Part shown: positions 28,109 to 35,222 of the stretch, piece by piece
How positions within the stretch are numbered: position 1 is the stretch's first letter
Layout of the letters: each line of letters opens with the position of its first letter
Source: Streptomyces sp. NRRL WC-3742
GTDB taxonomy: Bacteria > Actinomycetota > Actinomycetes > Streptomycetales > Streptomycetaceae
Length of the DNA: 64,000 bases
NCBI RefSeq assembly: GCF_000720635.1
Contig: NZ_JOCF01000027.1
Coordinates: 21,389-85,388 of the forward strand
Reading direction: 5' to 3'
Notes under the pieces: generated by a model
What the model saw: only the letters and a program-made list of their open reading frames with translations
What the model was told of the DNA's origin: nothing
Database searches by the model: none
Position numbers and translations under genes: made by a program

Positions 28109-28300
28109 ATGAACCTGGCCATCGTCGGCCTGGTGGTGGGCATGGCCCTCGGTTTCGCCGGGTACTTCGGCGGGTTCGCGGCGTTCCTGCTCGTGGCGGC
28201 GCTCGGACTGGTCGGCTTCGTGCTCGGGCGGGTGCTGGAAGGGGACATCGAGCTGGGTGACCTCGGTGACCTGCTGCGCGGGCGGGACCGGCGTCGTTGA
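28109..28300 (+). CDS. Small membrane protein of the Asp23 operon (DUF2273-like)
   Basis: A 63-residue protein with two membrane spans (~4-20 and ~22-42) and a charged C-terminal tail (GDIELGDLGDLLRGRDRRR). Small two-span proteins of the DUF2273 type sit in Asp23/AmaP operons and probably help anchor Asp23 at the membrane. GAGGAGG precedes the ATG. Its stop overlaps the next gene's TTG start. Confidence 0.8.
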   Translation: MNLAIVGLVVGMALGFAGYFGGFAAFLLVAALGLVGFVLGRVLEGDIELGDLGDLLRGRDRRR

Positions 28301-28653
28301 CGCCCCCGGCCGGCGGCGGAGCCGCCCTCCCGTCCCGGGCCGCCACCAGAGGCCGCCTGCGGATCGCGGACCGGGTCTACGCCCGGATCGCGGCGGCCGC
28401 CGCCCGCGAGGCCCTGGCCACCGCCTGGGTCGGCCGGGCCGCCACCGGGAAGCCGCCCACGGTCTCGGTGCACGTCCCGGGCAGCACGGTGACCGTGCGG
28501 GTCGGCGTGGAACTGCCGTTCCCCGCGGACCTCGGCGCACTGGCCCGGGGCGTACGGGAGCGGGTGGCGGCGCAGGTCCTGGAGTTGACGGGGACACGGG
28601 TGTCGGAAGTGGTGGTCGTGGTCGAGAAGTTGATCGCCCGGGGGGCCTCGTGA
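28297..28653 (+). CDS. Second Asp23/Gls24-like protein
   Basis: A 118-residue protein with a degenerate Asp23 domain: LRIADRVYARIAAAAAREAL, STVTVRVGVELPFPADLGAL, VLELTGTRVSEVVVVVEKL. The best start is TTG at 28297, overlapping the preceding TGA as TTGA, because later starts would cut into the domain. Translational coupling would compensate for the weak start codon. Its own stop overlaps the next GTG. The two Asp23 paralogues may form mixed oligomers. Confidence 0.8.
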   Translation: MTPPAGGGAALPSRAATRGRLRIADRVYARIAAAAAREALATAWVGRAATGKPPTVSVHVPGSTVTVRVGVELPFPADLGALARGVRERVAAQVLELTGTRVSEVVVVVEKLIARGAS

Positions 28654-29312
28654 GCGAGGACCGCGAGGGCTCCGAGGTCCGCGAGGAGTACGACAGCCTT
28701 GAGGAGCGCGAGGCCCGCGAGGAGCGCGAGGGCCTTGAGGAGCCGAGGGCGGTGAGGGTGCGGCGGCTGCGGGCGCCGCGGACGGCCGCCGCGGCGCTGG
28801 TCGCCACCGCGCTGCTGGTCGCGGCGGGGGCGCTGCTCTACGACGTGGTGGCGGTCCGGGCCGGGCAGCCCGCCCGCCGCTGGCGGGCGCAGCTCGCGGA
28901 CGAGCTGGCCACCCGTCACCTCGACGACCTGTGGGTGCTGGTCGGCGCCGGGGCGGCTGTGCTGCTGGGCGGCTGGCTGCTCTGGCTGGCCCTCGCACCC
29001 GGACTGCGGAAGTGGCTGCAGCTGCGCCCGTACGGCGGCACCAGCGCGGCCATCGACCGCGCCGGCGTCGGCCACCTGCTGGCCGACCGGGCGGCGGGGC
29101 TGACGGGAATCGAGGACCTGCGCATCCGCGTGCGCCGGAGGCGAGTGCGCGTGCGGCTGACCGGCCCGGCCGATCCCGCGTCGGTTCAGCGGCAGTTGAG
29201 GGACGAGCTGGCGAGGGTCGGCCTGGCCCGCGAGCTGCGGCTGGACGTACGCGCCGCAGGCGGCGGCGGTGGTGTGGCTGACGGGCCGGAGCGAGAGCGG
29301 GTGGCGGTGTGA
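28650..29312 (+). CDS. DUF6286-type two-span membrane protein of the Asp23 operon
   Basis: The 220-residue protein starts with a highly acidic Glu/Arg-rich stretch (~1-35), then two membrane spans (~47-67 and ~92-112) and a cytoplasmic alpha/beta domain (~115-205) that resembles the small Asp23-like fold (GIEDLRIRVRRRRVRVRLTG). The position matches the DUF6286 protein usually encoded between Asp23 and AmaP in streptomycetes. GTG start overlaps the upstream TGA. No enzymatic motif. Confidence 0.8.
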   Translation: MSEDREGSEVREEYDSLEEREAREEREGLEEPRAVRVRRLRAPRTAAAALVATALLVAAGALLYDVVAVRAGQPARRWRAQLADELATRHLDDLWVLVGAGAAVLLGGWLLWLALAPGLRKWLQLRPYGGTSAAIDRAGVGHLLADRAAGLTGIEDLRIRVRRRRVRVRLTGPADPASVQRQLRDELARVGLARELRLDVRAAGGGGGVADGPERERVAV

Positions 29313-29959
29313 GGCGGGGCGCGGTGAATCGGGTGTTGCTGGGGCTGGTGGGGGCGGTGCTGTTCGGGGTGGGGGTGTTGGTGCTGGCGGGCGGGCTGAA
29401 CCTGTACCGGCATCTGGGGGTCTCGCCGCCGTCCCGGTGGCCGTTGACCTCGCCGGACCAGCCGGTGGTGAGTGAGCGCTCGCGGATGCGGTGGGTGGCG
29501 GAGGACTGGTGGTGGCCCGCCGTGATCTCCGGGCTGTCGGTGCTGGTGGCGGGCACGGCCTGGTGGCTGGTGGCGCAGCTGCGGCGCAGCGGGCTCTCCA
29601 GCATCGCCGTGCCGACGCCAGGGGCCGGGGGCCTGAAGCTGCGGGTTGCGGCGCGGGCGCTGGAGGAGGTGCTGGAGAGCGGGACGGCGGTGCTGCCGGA
29701 GGTGGAGCGGGCGGGGGTGCGACTGGTGCGGGCGCCCCGGCACCCCCGGCTGCGCGGCGCCGTACGGCTGACGCCGGGCGGGGACCCGGCGGGGTTGGTG
29801 GCGCACTTCGAGGACGGTCCCCGGGCGGACGCCCTGGCGAGCCTGGGGCTGCCGGAGCTGCCCGCCGAGCTGCGGGTGCGGGTGTTGCAGGCGGCCCCCG
29901 TCGAGCACCGGCACCGGCGCGGGCGGCGCCGGCGCAAGCAGCACCCGCGCGTCGTCTAG
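29309..29959 (+). CDS. AmaP-like alkaline shock response membrane anchor protein
   Basis: A 216-residue protein with two membrane spans (~10-32 and ~70-92) and a C-terminal cytoplasmic domain (~105-200; GLKLRVAARALEEVLESGTA). AmaP tethers Asp23 at the membrane in Staphylococcus; this is the last gene of the operon. GTG overlaps the upstream TGA. The basic tail is RHRRGRRRRKQHPRVV. Its TAG stop shares the four bases CTAG (29956-29959) with the stop of the convergent SDR gene. Confidence 0.82.
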   Translation: MRRGAVNRVLLGLVGAVLFGVGVLVLAGGLNLYRHLGVSPPSRWPLTSPDQPVVSERSRMRWVAEDWWWPAVISGLSVLVAGTAWWLVAQLRRSGLSSIAVPTPGAGGLKLRVAARALEEVLESGTAVLPEVERAGVRLVRAPRHPRLRGAVRLTPGGDPAGLVAHFEDGPRADALASLGLPELPAELRVRVLQAAPVEHRHRRGRRRRKQHPRVV

Positions 29960-30717
29960 AGGCTGCGCAGCGCCCCGCCGTCGACCGGGATCATCACGCC
30001 GGTCAGGTACGAGGCCGCGGGCGAGAGCACGAAGGCCGCGACCTTGCCGAACTCCTCCGGGGTGCCGTACCTGCGCAGCGGGATGGCGGCGCACGCCTGG
30101 TCGCGGGCGGCGGCCGGGTCGGGGGCGAGGCCGTCGAGTTCGCGGACGCGGTCGGTGTCGATGCGGGCGGGCAGGAGGCCGATGACGCGGATGCCGCGGG
30201 GGCCGAGTTCGTCGGCGAGGGCCTTGGCGGCCATGGCGAGGCCGGGGCGCAGGCCGTTGGAGACGCCGAGGCCGGGGACGGGCTGGCGGACGGAGCTGGA
30301 GAGTACGAAGCCGATCACGCCGCCTTCGGGGAGTTCGGCGGCGGCGGTGCGGGCGATGCGCAGGGCGCCGAGGAAGACGGACTCGAAGGCGTCGCGCCAG
30401 GCGGACTCGGGGGTGGCTTCGACGGTGCCGGCCTGGGGGCCGCCGACGCTGATCAGGACGCCGTCGAAGCGGCCGAAGCGTTCGCGGGCCTCGGTGACGA
30501 GGCGTTCGGCGGTGGCGGGGTCGGCGTTGTCGGTGACCAGGCCCTGGGCGCTGCCGAGGGTGGACAGTTCGGCGACGGCGGAGTCGACGCCGGCCTGGGT
30601 GCGGCCGGTGATCAGCACGTGTGCGCCGTCGGCGGCGAGTTCGCGGGCGGTGGCGAGGCCGAGGCCCCGGGTGGCGCCGGTGACGACGTACGCCTTGTTC
30701 CTGAGTCCGAGATCCAT
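29956..30717 (-). CDS. Short-chain dehydrogenase/reductase family protein with altered active site
   Basis: A 253-residue Rossmann protein: TGATRGLGLATA cofactor loop at ~12-23, ISVGGPQAG in place of NNAG, and the C-terminal MIPVDGGALRSL typical of SDRs. Where classical SDRs have S...YxxxK, this one has SSSVRQPVPGLGVSNGLRPG: the Tyr and Lys seem to be replaced by Ser/Asn and Arg. I recall a subfamily with such an SNxxR motif, so this is not necessarily inactivation. The substrate is unknown. Start at the ATG at 30717; an ATG 9 nt upstream is an alternative. Divergent from the MerR gene. Confidence 0.88.
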   Translation of the reverse strand: MDLGLRNKAYVVTGATRGLGLATARELAADGAHVLITGRTQAGVDSAVAELSTLGSAQGLVTDNADPATAERLVTEARERFGRFDGVLISVGGPQAGTVEATPESAWRDAFESVFLGALRIARTAAAELPEGGVIGFVLSSSVRQPVPGLGVSNGLRPGLAMAAKALADELGPRGIRVIGLLPARIDTDRVRELDGLAPDPAAARDQACAAIPLRRYGTPEEFGKVAAFVLSPAASYLTGVMIPVDGGALRSL

Positions 30718-30745
30718 GGGGACCATCTTGCCGCCCGGGGCTGGC

Positions 30746-30769
30746 GTTGACGTCCGGGGGAACGTTTAC
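30746..30769 (+). promoter_or_regulatory. Candidate MerR operator/promoter
   Basis: An imperfect inverted repeat (GTTGACGTCC at 30746-30755 against GGAACGTTTAC at 30759-30769, sharing the ACGT cores) overlaps a -35-like TTGACG (30747-30752) between the SDR and MerR genes. MerR regulators bind such repeats between -35 and -10. I cannot fix the -10. Confidence 0.4.
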
Positions 30770-30800
30770 GGTCGTCACTCGGGAGCACGGAAGGGCGGCC

Positions 30801-31235
30801 ATGAGGATCGGGGAACTGGCGGAGCTGGCGGGGACGACCACGCGCACGCTGCGGTACTACGAGCAGCTGGGGCTGCTGCCGGCCCGTCGGGCGGGCAACG
30901 GGTACCGGGCGTACGACGAGGCGGACCTTCGGCTGCTGCGGGAGATTCGCGTGCTGCAGGACTTCGGCTTCGGGCTGGAGGAGACCCGCCCGTTCGTGGA
31001 GTGCCTGCGGGCGGGGCACCCGGAGGGGGATTCCTGCCCGGCCTCGCTGGAGGTGTACCGGCGCAAGCTCGCGGAGCTGGACGACTGCATCGCCCGGCTG
31101 GAGGACGTCCGGCGGCAGGTGGCCGGGCAGTTCGAGCGGGCGGTGCAGGCGCGGGACGAGCTGGCGGCCTCCGTGCAGCCGCCGTTGTGTGAACTGACCG
31201 AGGACTCGACCGAGGACTCGACCGAGGAGGAGTAG
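30801..31235 (+). CDS. MerR family transcriptional regulator
   Basis: A 144-residue regulator: winged HTH at 1-70 (MRIGELAELAGTTTRTLRYY, EQLGLLPARRAGNGYR) and a long dimerisation helix (~75-125). Only two cysteines (C80 region ECLRAG and DSCPASLE) precede the helix, with another near the end; a metal or thiol sensor site is possible but not provable. The C-terminus repeats TEDSTEDSTEEE. The ATG at 30801 has GGGCGG upstream. It is followed after 3 nt by the thioredoxin gene, so redox control is a reasonable guess. Confidence 0.9.
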   Translation: MRIGELAELAGTTTRTLRYYEQLGLLPARRAGNGYRAYDEADLRLLREIRVLQDFGFGLEETRPFVECLRAGHPEGDSCPASLEVYRRKLAELDDCIARLEDVRRQVAGQFERAVQARDELAASVQPPLCELTEDSTEDSTEEE

Positions 31236-31238
31236 ACG

Positions 31239-31568
31239 ATGGAGATCGCAGGGGTGCCGGCGGTGACGGACGCGACGTTCGCGTCGGAGGTGCTGGAGGC
31301 GGAGGGGCCGGTGCTGGTGGACTTCACCGCGGACTGGTGCCCGCCGTGCCGGATGATGGCGCCGGTGCTGGCGGACATCGCCCGGGAGGAGGCGCACCGG
31401 CTGCGCGTGGTGAGCCTGGACGTGGACGTGAACCCGGAGACGCAGGCGGCGTACGGCGTGCTGTCGATGCCGACGCTGATGGTGTTCAAGGGCGGGGAGC
31501 CCGTGCGCTCGGTGGTGGGGGCGCGGGCGAAGGCCCGGTTGCTGCGCGAGCTGGAGGAGGTCCTCTAG
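31239..31568 (+). CDS. Thioredoxin-family protein (WCPPC active site)
   Basis: The 109-residue protein is a complete thioredoxin fold with the active site ADWCPPCRMM at residues ~32-41 and the cis-proline in SMPTLMVF. The active site is CPPC rather than the usual CGPC, which in other proteins alters redox potential. No signal peptide, so it is cytoplasmic. It starts 3 nt after the MerR stop, and the end of the MerR gene supplies GAGGAGGAG as ribosome binding site. Confidence 0.93.
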   Translation: MEIAGVPAVTDATFASEVLEAEGPVLVDFTADWCPPCRMMAPVLADIAREEAHRLRVVSLDVDVNPETQAAYGVLSMPTLMVFKGGEPVRSVVGARAKARLLRELEEVL

Positions 31569-31620
31569 CGGCCGGTCAGGCGCCGATCGGAGTCCGGCCA
31601 GAGCCCGATCAGCCCGCCGG

Positions 31621-32424
31621 TCAGGCGTCGGCCGGGACGGCTTCGACGGACACCTCGGCCTCGGCGGCCTGCTTGGCCCGGTCCTTGGCCTCGCGGCGGG
31701 CGAGGATCAGCACGCCGACCGGGATCATCGCGGTGAACAGCCACCACTGGATGGCGTAGGCCATGTGCGGCCCGATGTCGGAGTGGTTGGGCTCGGGGAC
31801 GAGCTGGGGCTGGTCCGCGGGGGCCGGGGTGGTGCCGGCGAGTTCGAGGTAGCCGCCGAGGAGGGGGGTGCCGCTCTCCTTGGACTGCTCCTCGGTGTTG
31901 ATCAGGTTGAACTGGCGGTCGGGCAGGCCCGCGCGGTCCTTGATGCCGCTGGCGCCGTACGTCTCGTCGGCGCGCAGCCGGCCGGTGAGGGTGACCTCGC
32001 CGGCGGGGGCGGCGGGGACGGGCGGGTACTCGGTGGCGGTGGCGGCGGAGGCGACCCAGCCGCGGTTGACCAGGACGCTGCCCTTGCCGTCGGCCAGCTT
32101 GAGCGGGGTCACCACGAAGTAGCCGATGCTGCCGCTGGAGTCGGTGCGCTTGCGGACGACGAACTCGTGTGCCGTGTCGTACTGCCCGGTGGCCGTCACC
32201 GTGCGCCAGGTGAGGTCCTTGGGGACGGTGGCGCCGGGGGCGGCGGAGAGGGTGTCGAAGGGGACGGGCGCGGCGGTGAGGGCCTTGCCGATCAGCTCGT
32301 TCCGGGCCACCCGTGCCTCGTGGCGGTGCAGCTGCCAGAATCCCAGCTTGATCGTCGCGGGGATCAGCAGCAGCGCGATCAGGACGGTGATCAGCCACTG
32401 TCGGGTCAGCAGGAATCGGTACAC
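31621..32424 (-). CDS. SURF1 family cytochrome oxidase biogenesis protein
   Basis: This 267-residue protein has the SURF1 layout: an N-terminal membrane span (FLLTRQWLITVLIALLLIPA), an outward domain (~45-225) with LGFWQLHRHEARVARNELI and VLVNRGWVA, and a C-terminal span (YAIQWWLFTAMIPVGVLIL). SURF1 helps insert heme a into the aa3 oxidase. I chose the GTG at 32424 since TACCGT (32431-32436, minus strand) ends 6 nt upstream and no Shine-Dalgarno is present: a leaderless start. A longer in-frame start at 32463 would overlap the upstream gene's stop. Confidence 0.9.
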   Translation of the reverse strand: MYRFLLTRQWLITVLIALLLIPATIKLGFWQLHRHEARVARNELIGKALTAAPVPFDTLSAAPGATVPKDLTWRTVTATGQYDTAHEFVVRKRTDSSGSIGYFVVTPLKLADGKGSVLVNRGWVASAATATEYPPVPAAPAGEVTLTGRLRADETYGASGIKDRAGLPDRQFNLINTEEQSKESGTPLLGGYLELAGTTPAPADQPQLVPEPNHSDIGPHMAYAIQWWLFTAMIPVGVLILARREAKDRAKQAAEAEVSVEAVPADA

Positions 32425-32455
32425 ACCGGAACGGTACGCCGACCTCACACCCGGC

Positions 32456-33442
32456 TCACGCACCGGGGTGCGGGGCGACCTCGCGCAGGAGCTGGAGGAA
32501 CGCGTCCTCGCCGACGATCGGGGTGCCGAGCTCGCGGGCCCTGCGGGCCTTGCCGCTCCAGCTGGTCGGCTCGTTGGTGACGAGCAGGCTGGTGAGGCGG
32601 CTCACGGAGGTCGCGATGTGCAGGCCCGCCTCGACGGCGCGGTCCTCGAGGAGCTCGCGGTCGGTGGCGGTGTCGCCGGTGAAGGCGATCCGCATGCCCT
32701 GGACGAGCGGCCTGCCGTCCTCCCAGCGCCCCGGGTTGGGGTACGGGCAGGGCGGGCGCTTCTTGGCCTGGCGGTACTGGGAGCCCGTCCAGCCGCTGCG
32801 GCCGGGGGTGGCGGGTTCGTCCTCGCCGAGGTCGGTGACCGCGACGCAGGTCTGCAGGGGCAGGGGGACGCCGCCGTCGCGGGCCAGGTGCAGGCTGGGG
32901 CGGAACGCCTCGGCGAGGACGCGGGCGTCGTCGAGGGCGTTGTGGGCGTGGCGCTGCTGGACGCCGAAGTGGGCGGCGAGCGAGGAGAGCTTGCCGTTGG
33001 GCAGCGGAAGGCGCAGGTCGCGGGAGAGGACCATGGTGCAGAGCCGCTGTTCGACGGGGGCGTGCAGGCCGGCCCGGGAGAACTCGCGGGAGATCATGTT
33101 CCAGTCGAAGAGCGCGTTGTGGGCGACCAGGACGCGGCCGCGCAGCCTGTCGGCGAACTCCTCGGCGATCTGCGGGAAGGTGGGTGCGCCGGAGAGCAGC
33201 TCCGAGGTGAGGCCGTGGATCCACACCGGGCCCGGGTCCCTCTCGGGGTTGACCAGGGTGTACCAGTGGTCGGTGACCTCGCCGTCGTGGTCCAGCTGGT
33301 AGACGCCCGCGGAGATGACGCGGTCCGAGCGGCCGAGGCCCGTGGTCTCGACGTCGACCACCGCGAAGGGTGCGGCGGAGCGCTGGGCGGGGACCGTGGC
33401 GGTCCGCTGCGCGCCGTACGTCTCGGGCTGGATCGGTTGCAT
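32456..33442 (-). CDS. DEDDh 3'-5' exonuclease with C-terminal BRCT domain
   Basis: The 328-residue protein has a DnaQ-like exonuclease domain at ~25-190: Exo I FAVVDVETTGLG (D and E), Exo II VAHNALFDWNMI and Exo III HNALDDARVLAEAF with H and D. After a linker a BRCT domain (~245-320) runs from MRIAFTGDTATDRELLEDRA to GEDAFLQLL. Such fusions are common in actinobacteria and probably act in DNA repair, with BRCT as interaction module. TATCCT on the minus strand (33451-33456) lies 8 nt before the ATG, again suggesting a leaderless mRNA. Confidence 0.92.
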   Translation of the reverse strand: MQPIQPETYGAQRTATVPAQRSAAPFAVVDVETTGLGRSDRVISAGVYQLDHDGEVTDHWYTLVNPERDPGPVWIHGLTSELLSGAPTFPQIAEEFADRLRGRVLVAHNALFDWNMISREFSRAGLHAPVEQRLCTMVLSRDLRLPLPNGKLSSLAAHFGVQQRHAHNALDDARVLAEAFRPSLHLARDGGVPLPLQTCVAVTDLGEDEPATPGRSGWTGSQYRQAKKRPPCPYPNPGRWEDGRPLVQGMRIAFTGDTATDRELLEDRAVEAGLHIATSVSRLTSLLVTNEPTSWSGKARRARELGTPIVGEDAFLQLLREVAPHPGA

Positions 33443-33564
33443 GGTCCAACAGGATAAGGGGCCGGTCGAAATGATCGGGCGGACCGGCCGGAATAGAGTG
33501 GGCGGCGGGGGGATTCGTACAAAAGCCGGGGGGCTTCGTACATCTGTTTCGTGAGGACGATTCC

Positions 33565-34608
33565 ATGCGCGCCACCGTGATCCACGGCCCGAACGACATC
33601 CGGATCGAAGAGGTCCCGGACCCGGTGATCCAGCAGCCGACCGACGTGGTCGTGCGTGTACTGAACGCCTGTATCTGCGGCAGCGACCTGTGGGCGTACC
33701 GCGGTGTGGCGCAGCGGGTCGCCGGGCAGCGGATCGGCCACGAGTTCCTCGGCGTGGTCGAGGAGGCGGGCGCCGAGGTGCGCGGTTTCGCCGCGGGCGA
33801 CCTCGTGGTGGCGCCGTTCGTCTGGTCGGACGGCGTGTGTGAGTTCTGTCTCGAGGGGCTGCAGACCTCCTGCCCGCACGGCGGGTTCTGGGGTCAGGTC
33901 GGCTCGGACGGCGGTCAGGGCGAGGCCGTACGGGTGCCGTTCGCGGACGGCACGCTGGTGAAGCTGCCGAAGGAGGCGGCCGGGGACGAGAAGCTGCTGC
34001 CCGGACTGCTGGCGCTCTCGGACGTGATGGCCACCGGCCACCACGCGGCCGTCTCGGCGCGGGTGCGCGAGGGCGTCACGGTCGCGGTGGTCGGCGACGG
34101 CGCGGTGGGCCTGTGCGGGGTGCTGGCGGCGCACCGGCTGGGCGCGGGCCGGATCATCGCGCTGGGCCGGCACACGGCGCGCACGGACCTGGCCCGGCGC
34201 TTCGGGGCGACGGACGTGGTGGCCGAGCGCGGCGACGCGGCGATCGAGGCGGTGCGGGAGCTGACCGGCGGGCTGGGCGCGCACGCGGTGCTGGAGGCGG
34301 TGGGGACGGAGGAGTCGATGCGCACGGCCGTCTCGATCGCCCGCGACGGCGGCGCCGTCGGGTACGTCGGGGTGCCGCACGGCGGCAGCGCGGGCGTCGA
34401 CATCGGTCAGATGTTCGGCCGAAACGTTTCCCTCAACGGGGGCGTCGCCCCGGCCCGCGCGTACATCCCCGAGCTGCTGCCGGACGTGCTCTCGGGTGCG
34501 ATCGAGCCGGGCCTGGTCTTCGACCGCACCGTGGACCTGGACGGCGTTCCGGACGGCTACCGGGCCATGGACGACCGCTCGGCACTGAAGGTCCGTATCG
34601 CGTTCTGA
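33565..34608 (+). CDS. Zinc-dependent alcohol dehydrogenase family protein
   Basis: A 347-residue medium-chain dehydrogenase. Catalytic zinc ligands fit C38 in CICGSD, H in RIGHEFLG and the Glu after it. A structural-zinc lobe is partly present (DGVCEFCLEGLQTSCPHGG). The Rossmann motif is VAVVGDGAVGLCGVLAAHRL. It oxidises an alcohol, or reduces an aldehyde, with NAD(P); the substrate is unknown. GAGGA precedes the ATG. It is a single-gene unit, closed by the 18-bp hairpin downstream. Confidence 0.92.
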   Translation: MRATVIHGPNDIRIEEVPDPVIQQPTDVVVRVLNACICGSDLWAYRGVAQRVAGQRIGHEFLGVVEEAGAEVRGFAAGDLVVAPFVWSDGVCEFCLEGLQTSCPHGGFWGQVGSDGGQGEAVRVPFADGTLVKLPKEAAGDEKLLPGLLALSDVMATGHHAAVSARVREGVTVAVVGDGAVGLCGVLAAHRLGAGRIIALGRHTARTDLARRFGATDVVAERGDAAIEAVRELTGGLGAHAVLEAVGTEESMRTAVSIARDGGAVGYVGVPHGGSAGVDIGQMFGRNVSLNGGVAPARAYIPELLPDVLSGAIEPGLVFDRTVDLDGVPDGYRAMDDRSALKVRIAF

Positions 34609-34632
34609 GGCGGCGTCGGCCGGTCCGACGTC

Positions 34633-34672
34633 GGAAGGGGTGGCACCGCCGGGCGGCGGTGCCACCCCTTCC
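34633..34672 (+). terminator. Strong hairpin terminator after the alcohol dehydrogenase gene
   Basis: An 18-bp perfect stem (34633-34650 with 34655-34672) with loop GGGC, 25 nt after the stop codon. Confidence 0.88.
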
Positions 34673-34799
34673 GCATGTGGAGACGGTGGTGGTTTTCGGC
34701 CATTCGGATGGTGCGCAGGGGTGAACGGCTGGCTGATCGCGGTCAACCCCTTCCGGGGTGGGCGCCACGCTCCTAGCATTGCGCGGCGCGCACGAGAAC

Positions 34800-34815
34800 T
34801 GTGACGCCCCTCACG
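34800..34815 (+). promoter_or_regulatory. CRP/Crp-like binding site ahead of the acetate symporter operon
   Basis: TGTGACGCCCCTCACG matches TGTGA-N6-TCAC(A), the CRP consensus, at 9 of 10 half-site positions. It lies 58 bp before the DUF485 start codon. A TACGCC -10-like element at 34841-34846 would put the site near -45, where CRP can activate; TAGCAT (34774-34779) would put it downstream of a start site. Confidence 0.55.
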
Positions 34816-34865
34816 TTCGATCGTTCCCCACGTGCGACGCTACGCCGAAGGAGTGAGGAGTAAGG

Positions 34866-35222
34866 GTGGATTCCCCGCCGATCACCACGTCCCCCACGGA
34901 AGTCCAACTCATCGACGACAGCGAGGAGTTCAGGAGTCTGCGGCGCTCGTTCCGGAACTTCGCCTTCCCCGTCACCATCGCTTTCGTCCTCTGGTACCTG
35001 CTCTACGTGCTGCTCTCCTGCTACGCCCCCGGGCTGATGGGCACGAAGGTCGCCGGCCACGTCAACCTCGCGATGGTGTTCGGGCTCCTGCAGTTCGCGT
35101 CCACCTTCGCCATCGCCGCCTGGTACGCCCGCTACGCGGACCGGCGGATCGACCCGCCCGCCGCCGCGATCCGCGAGGCGTACGGCGCGGTCGTCCACGC
35201 TCCCCGGGAGGCCGCCGAATGA
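34866..35222 (+). CDS. DUF485 domain-containing membrane protein
   Basis: The 118-residue protein has two membrane spans (~37-57 and ~68-90; FPVTIAFVLWYLLYVLL, FGLLQFASTFAIAAW) in the DUF485 arrangement with a cytoplasmic N-terminus (EFRSLRRSFRNF). Such proteins are regularly encoded directly ahead of ActP-type solute:sodium symporters and probably assist them. The start is GTG 34866, with GGAGTGAGGAG and AAGG upstream. ATGA overlap with the symporter gene shows coupling. Confidence 0.9.
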   Translation: MDSPPITTSPTEVQLIDDSEEFRSLRRSFRNFAFPVTIAFVLWYLLYVLLSCYAPGLMGTKVAGHVNLAMVFGLLQFASTFAIAAWYARYADRRIDPPAAAIREAYGAVVHAPREAAE

